The translations under genes and the position numbers were made by a program. A DNA stretch of 15,675 bases from Pavlovales sp. CCMP2436 (lineage: Eukaryota; Haptophyta; Pavlovophyceae; Pavlovales): NCBI GenBank assembly GCA_026770615.1, contig MU631451.1, forward strand, positions 27,028 through 42,702, read 5' to 3'. Shown here in pieces: positions 14,526 to 15,675 of this stretch. Position 1 is the first letter of the stretch, and each line of letters starts with the position of its first letter. The notes beneath the pieces were generated by a model. That model worked only from the letters and a program-made list of their open reading frames with translations, was not told the origin of the DNA and searched no databases.

Positions 14526-14828
14526 ACGGGATCGTCAAGAACAGAGGGGACGAAGTGAGGGTGGTATTTCCGCATCCAGGTCTACGTACGTCCCCTCACT
14601 TTGGGAGGCCATTTTCTCGGCATTCTGAAAGAATCAGGTAGCAAACCACGTGAGCAAAATTGTTCCCCGTCAAGCTCTACGTCTTAGGAAGTCTTCAAAG
14701 TTTGATGAACACCCACTTTGTATTCATTTATAAAATTGGAAAATAAATGCCTACAAAAAATACCCCCGCCTCACTAGGAAGCTGGTCCGGTTTACACACT
14801 TGAAATTTGGCGCGAAACCAACGGCACG

Positions 14829-15675
14829 ATGGAGGTGGCTGGTGGCGCATCAACGGCTCTTGGCGCGCGATCCGACAGCTCCTACCCGCTCTCCCGTGTG
14901 CCTCACGCCCCTGACCCCCCTACCCGCCCAACGTGCGCCCCGTACCCCTTGCAGCGCCGCGCGGCGGCGGAGGTCGCGCACCTCGCGCGGCGGCTCGACA
15001 ACGCGGAGGCGTCGCTCGGCAGCGCGCGCGATGCGCTGACGGGCGCGCGGCACGAGGCCGACGGGGCGCGGCGCGCGCGACGCGAGGCCGAGCGGCGCGC
15101 CGACGCGCTGAGCGCCGAGCTCGCCGCGCTTGCTGCCGACGGGCTCGAGCGGCTGTTGCGCGTCGAGTCAGCTCGCGGACCTGGGCACGCGTCCGCCGCG
15201 CGCGAGGCCAGTCGGCGACGCTTCGCTGCGCTGCAGGCGGAGGCGGGCGCGGCGCGCAGTGCCGCGGGAAGCGCAACTGCTTTTGCCGCGCGGCACAAGG
15301 CGCAGGCCGAGGCGCTCCGCCGCGCGCTCGGCGTGCGGCTCGCGGAAGCGGGTGCGCCCGCGGGTGCGATTGAGCTCGTTGAGGCGGCGCTTGGACAGTC
15401 AGCGCGGGGGGAGGAAGCTGCGACAGCCGCGCGGCGCGAGGCTCTCGACGTGCGTGCCGCGGCTAGTGAGAGCGGCGCACGCTGGGCTGAGGAGCGCGAC
15501 GCGCTGCTCGATGCGCTGGAAGAGGTGAGTGAAAATCAACAAAAAACCGAACACACATATTTCTTTGATTGCTGCCCCGAACCCGCCTCTGCGCGTTTCC
15601 CGCTTACGAATCCGGTCGTTTCAGTCTATGCGGCAGCAGCTGACCCTGCCCCTTCCTCGTTCTGTAGTGATGCTC
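14829..15675 (+). CDS. Alanine/arginine/glutamate-rich coiled-coil protein, N-terminal part
   Basis: Proposed exons: 14829-14897 (ATG in the good context CACGATGG, MEVAGGASTALGARSD), 14955-15524, and 15625 to the right edge, all joined in phase 0. Acceptors are CCCTTGCAG (14954) and GTCGTTTCAG (15624); the donor at 15525 is GTGAGT. The introns are 57 and 100 nt. Exon 2 encodes 190 residues, almost all helix-forming (RRAAAEVAHLARRLDNAEAS, AEALRRALGVRLAEAG, WAEERDALLDALEE), with heptad-like Leu/Ala spacing typical of long coiled coils. Exon 3 begins SMRQQLTLPLP and is cut by the window. The function cannot be named; such proteins are often structural or scaffolds. The first exon is the least certain part. 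A foldback element ends about 60 bp before the ATG. Confidence 0.6.
   Translation, partial: MEVAGGASTALGARSDSSYPLSRVPHAPDPPTRPTCAPYPLQRRAAAEVAHLARRLDNAEASLGSARDALTGARHEADGARRARREAERRADALSAELAALAADGLERLLRVESARGPGHASAAREASRRRFAALQAEAGAARSAAGSATAFAARHKAQAEALRRALGVRLAEAGAPAGAIELVEAALGQSARGEEAATAARREALDVRAAASESGARWAEERDALLDALEEVSENQQKTEHTYFFDCCPEPASARFPLTNPVVSVYAAAADPAPSSFCSDA

Larger units (their letters stand above)
14047..14767. mobile_element. Long inverted-repeat foldback element (MITE-like), about 720 bp
   Basis: The ends read GGGGGTATTTTT and AAAAAATACCCCC. Subterminal arms of about 95 bp pair: 14153-14247 with 14608-14701 reversed, including GACGTAGA, TTGACGG, CCTGATTCTTTC and CCGAGA-AATGGC blocks. 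A third, direct copy of the arm lies at 14315-14387. The centre holds a perfect 26-bp inverted repeat (14387-14412 and 14500-14525). No transposase or other frame is present, so it would be non-autonomous. A G-run on the left hides any target-site duplication. Confidence 0.75.

Noticed and set aside
14903..15298. Ser/Arg/Ala-rich minus-strand frames opposite the coiled-coil gene
   Set aside because: The plus strand has splice sites and helix-like composition; these are antisense shadows.
1..15675. CRISPR array, tRNA, rRNA or bacterial operon signals
   Set aside because: The repeats are not regularly spaced with unique spacers, no tRNA-like cloverleaf or rRNA core sequence was noticed, and the genes are spliced.

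Overview
The window looks like nuclear DNA from a single-celled eukaryotic alga or other microbial eukaryote. Coding blocks are GC-rich, split by short GT-AG introns (mostly 57-161 nt), and separated by AT-rich, repeat-laden spacers. Supporting signs are an SPPP-repeat wall-type protein, a Cys-Pro-Trp ankyrin-like repeat gene of the kind common in haptophytes and other algae, and a protein kinase G with four cyclic-nucleotide domains as in alveolate and algal enzymes. A haptophyte is my leading guess, by inference only; no rRNA or tRNA is present to settle it.

Layout. 1-803: 3' end of a proline-rich gene that appears in two successive frames. 804-1699: non-coding with dispersed repeats. 1700-2288: ankyrin-like repeat gene in strict 81-nt units, broken by one 17-nt deletion. 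2527-6541 (+): ten-exon cGMP-dependent protein kinase whose exons join without a break into 964 residues. 7111-9436 (-): convergent gene for a membrane-anchored coiled-coil/START-domain protein. 10016-10789 (-): intronless protein with a basic middle and an acidic tail, probably nuclear. 10819-11148 (-): small secreted-type gene with an in-frame tandem duplication and a nonsense codon. 11341-12075 (-): unrecognised gene whose 5' end is unresolved. 12529-14767: dense cluster of foldback (MITE-like) elements and repeats, including a repeat-encoding ORF. 14829-15675 (+): start of a coiled-coil gene that runs off the right edge.

Functionally the window is a set of unrelated eukaryotic genes, not a pathway. 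The kinase is a complete signalling protein with predicted active catalytic residues and unequal cyclic-nucleotide sites.

The most unusual signals are structural. In the START gene every exon-intron boundary is accompanied by a copy of the flanking exon sequence inside the intron, next to trinucleotide microsatellites. This is what intron birth or growth by tandem duplication would leave. The right third holds a family of long inverted-repeat elements sharing end motifs, one of them about 60 bp upstream of a predicted start codon.
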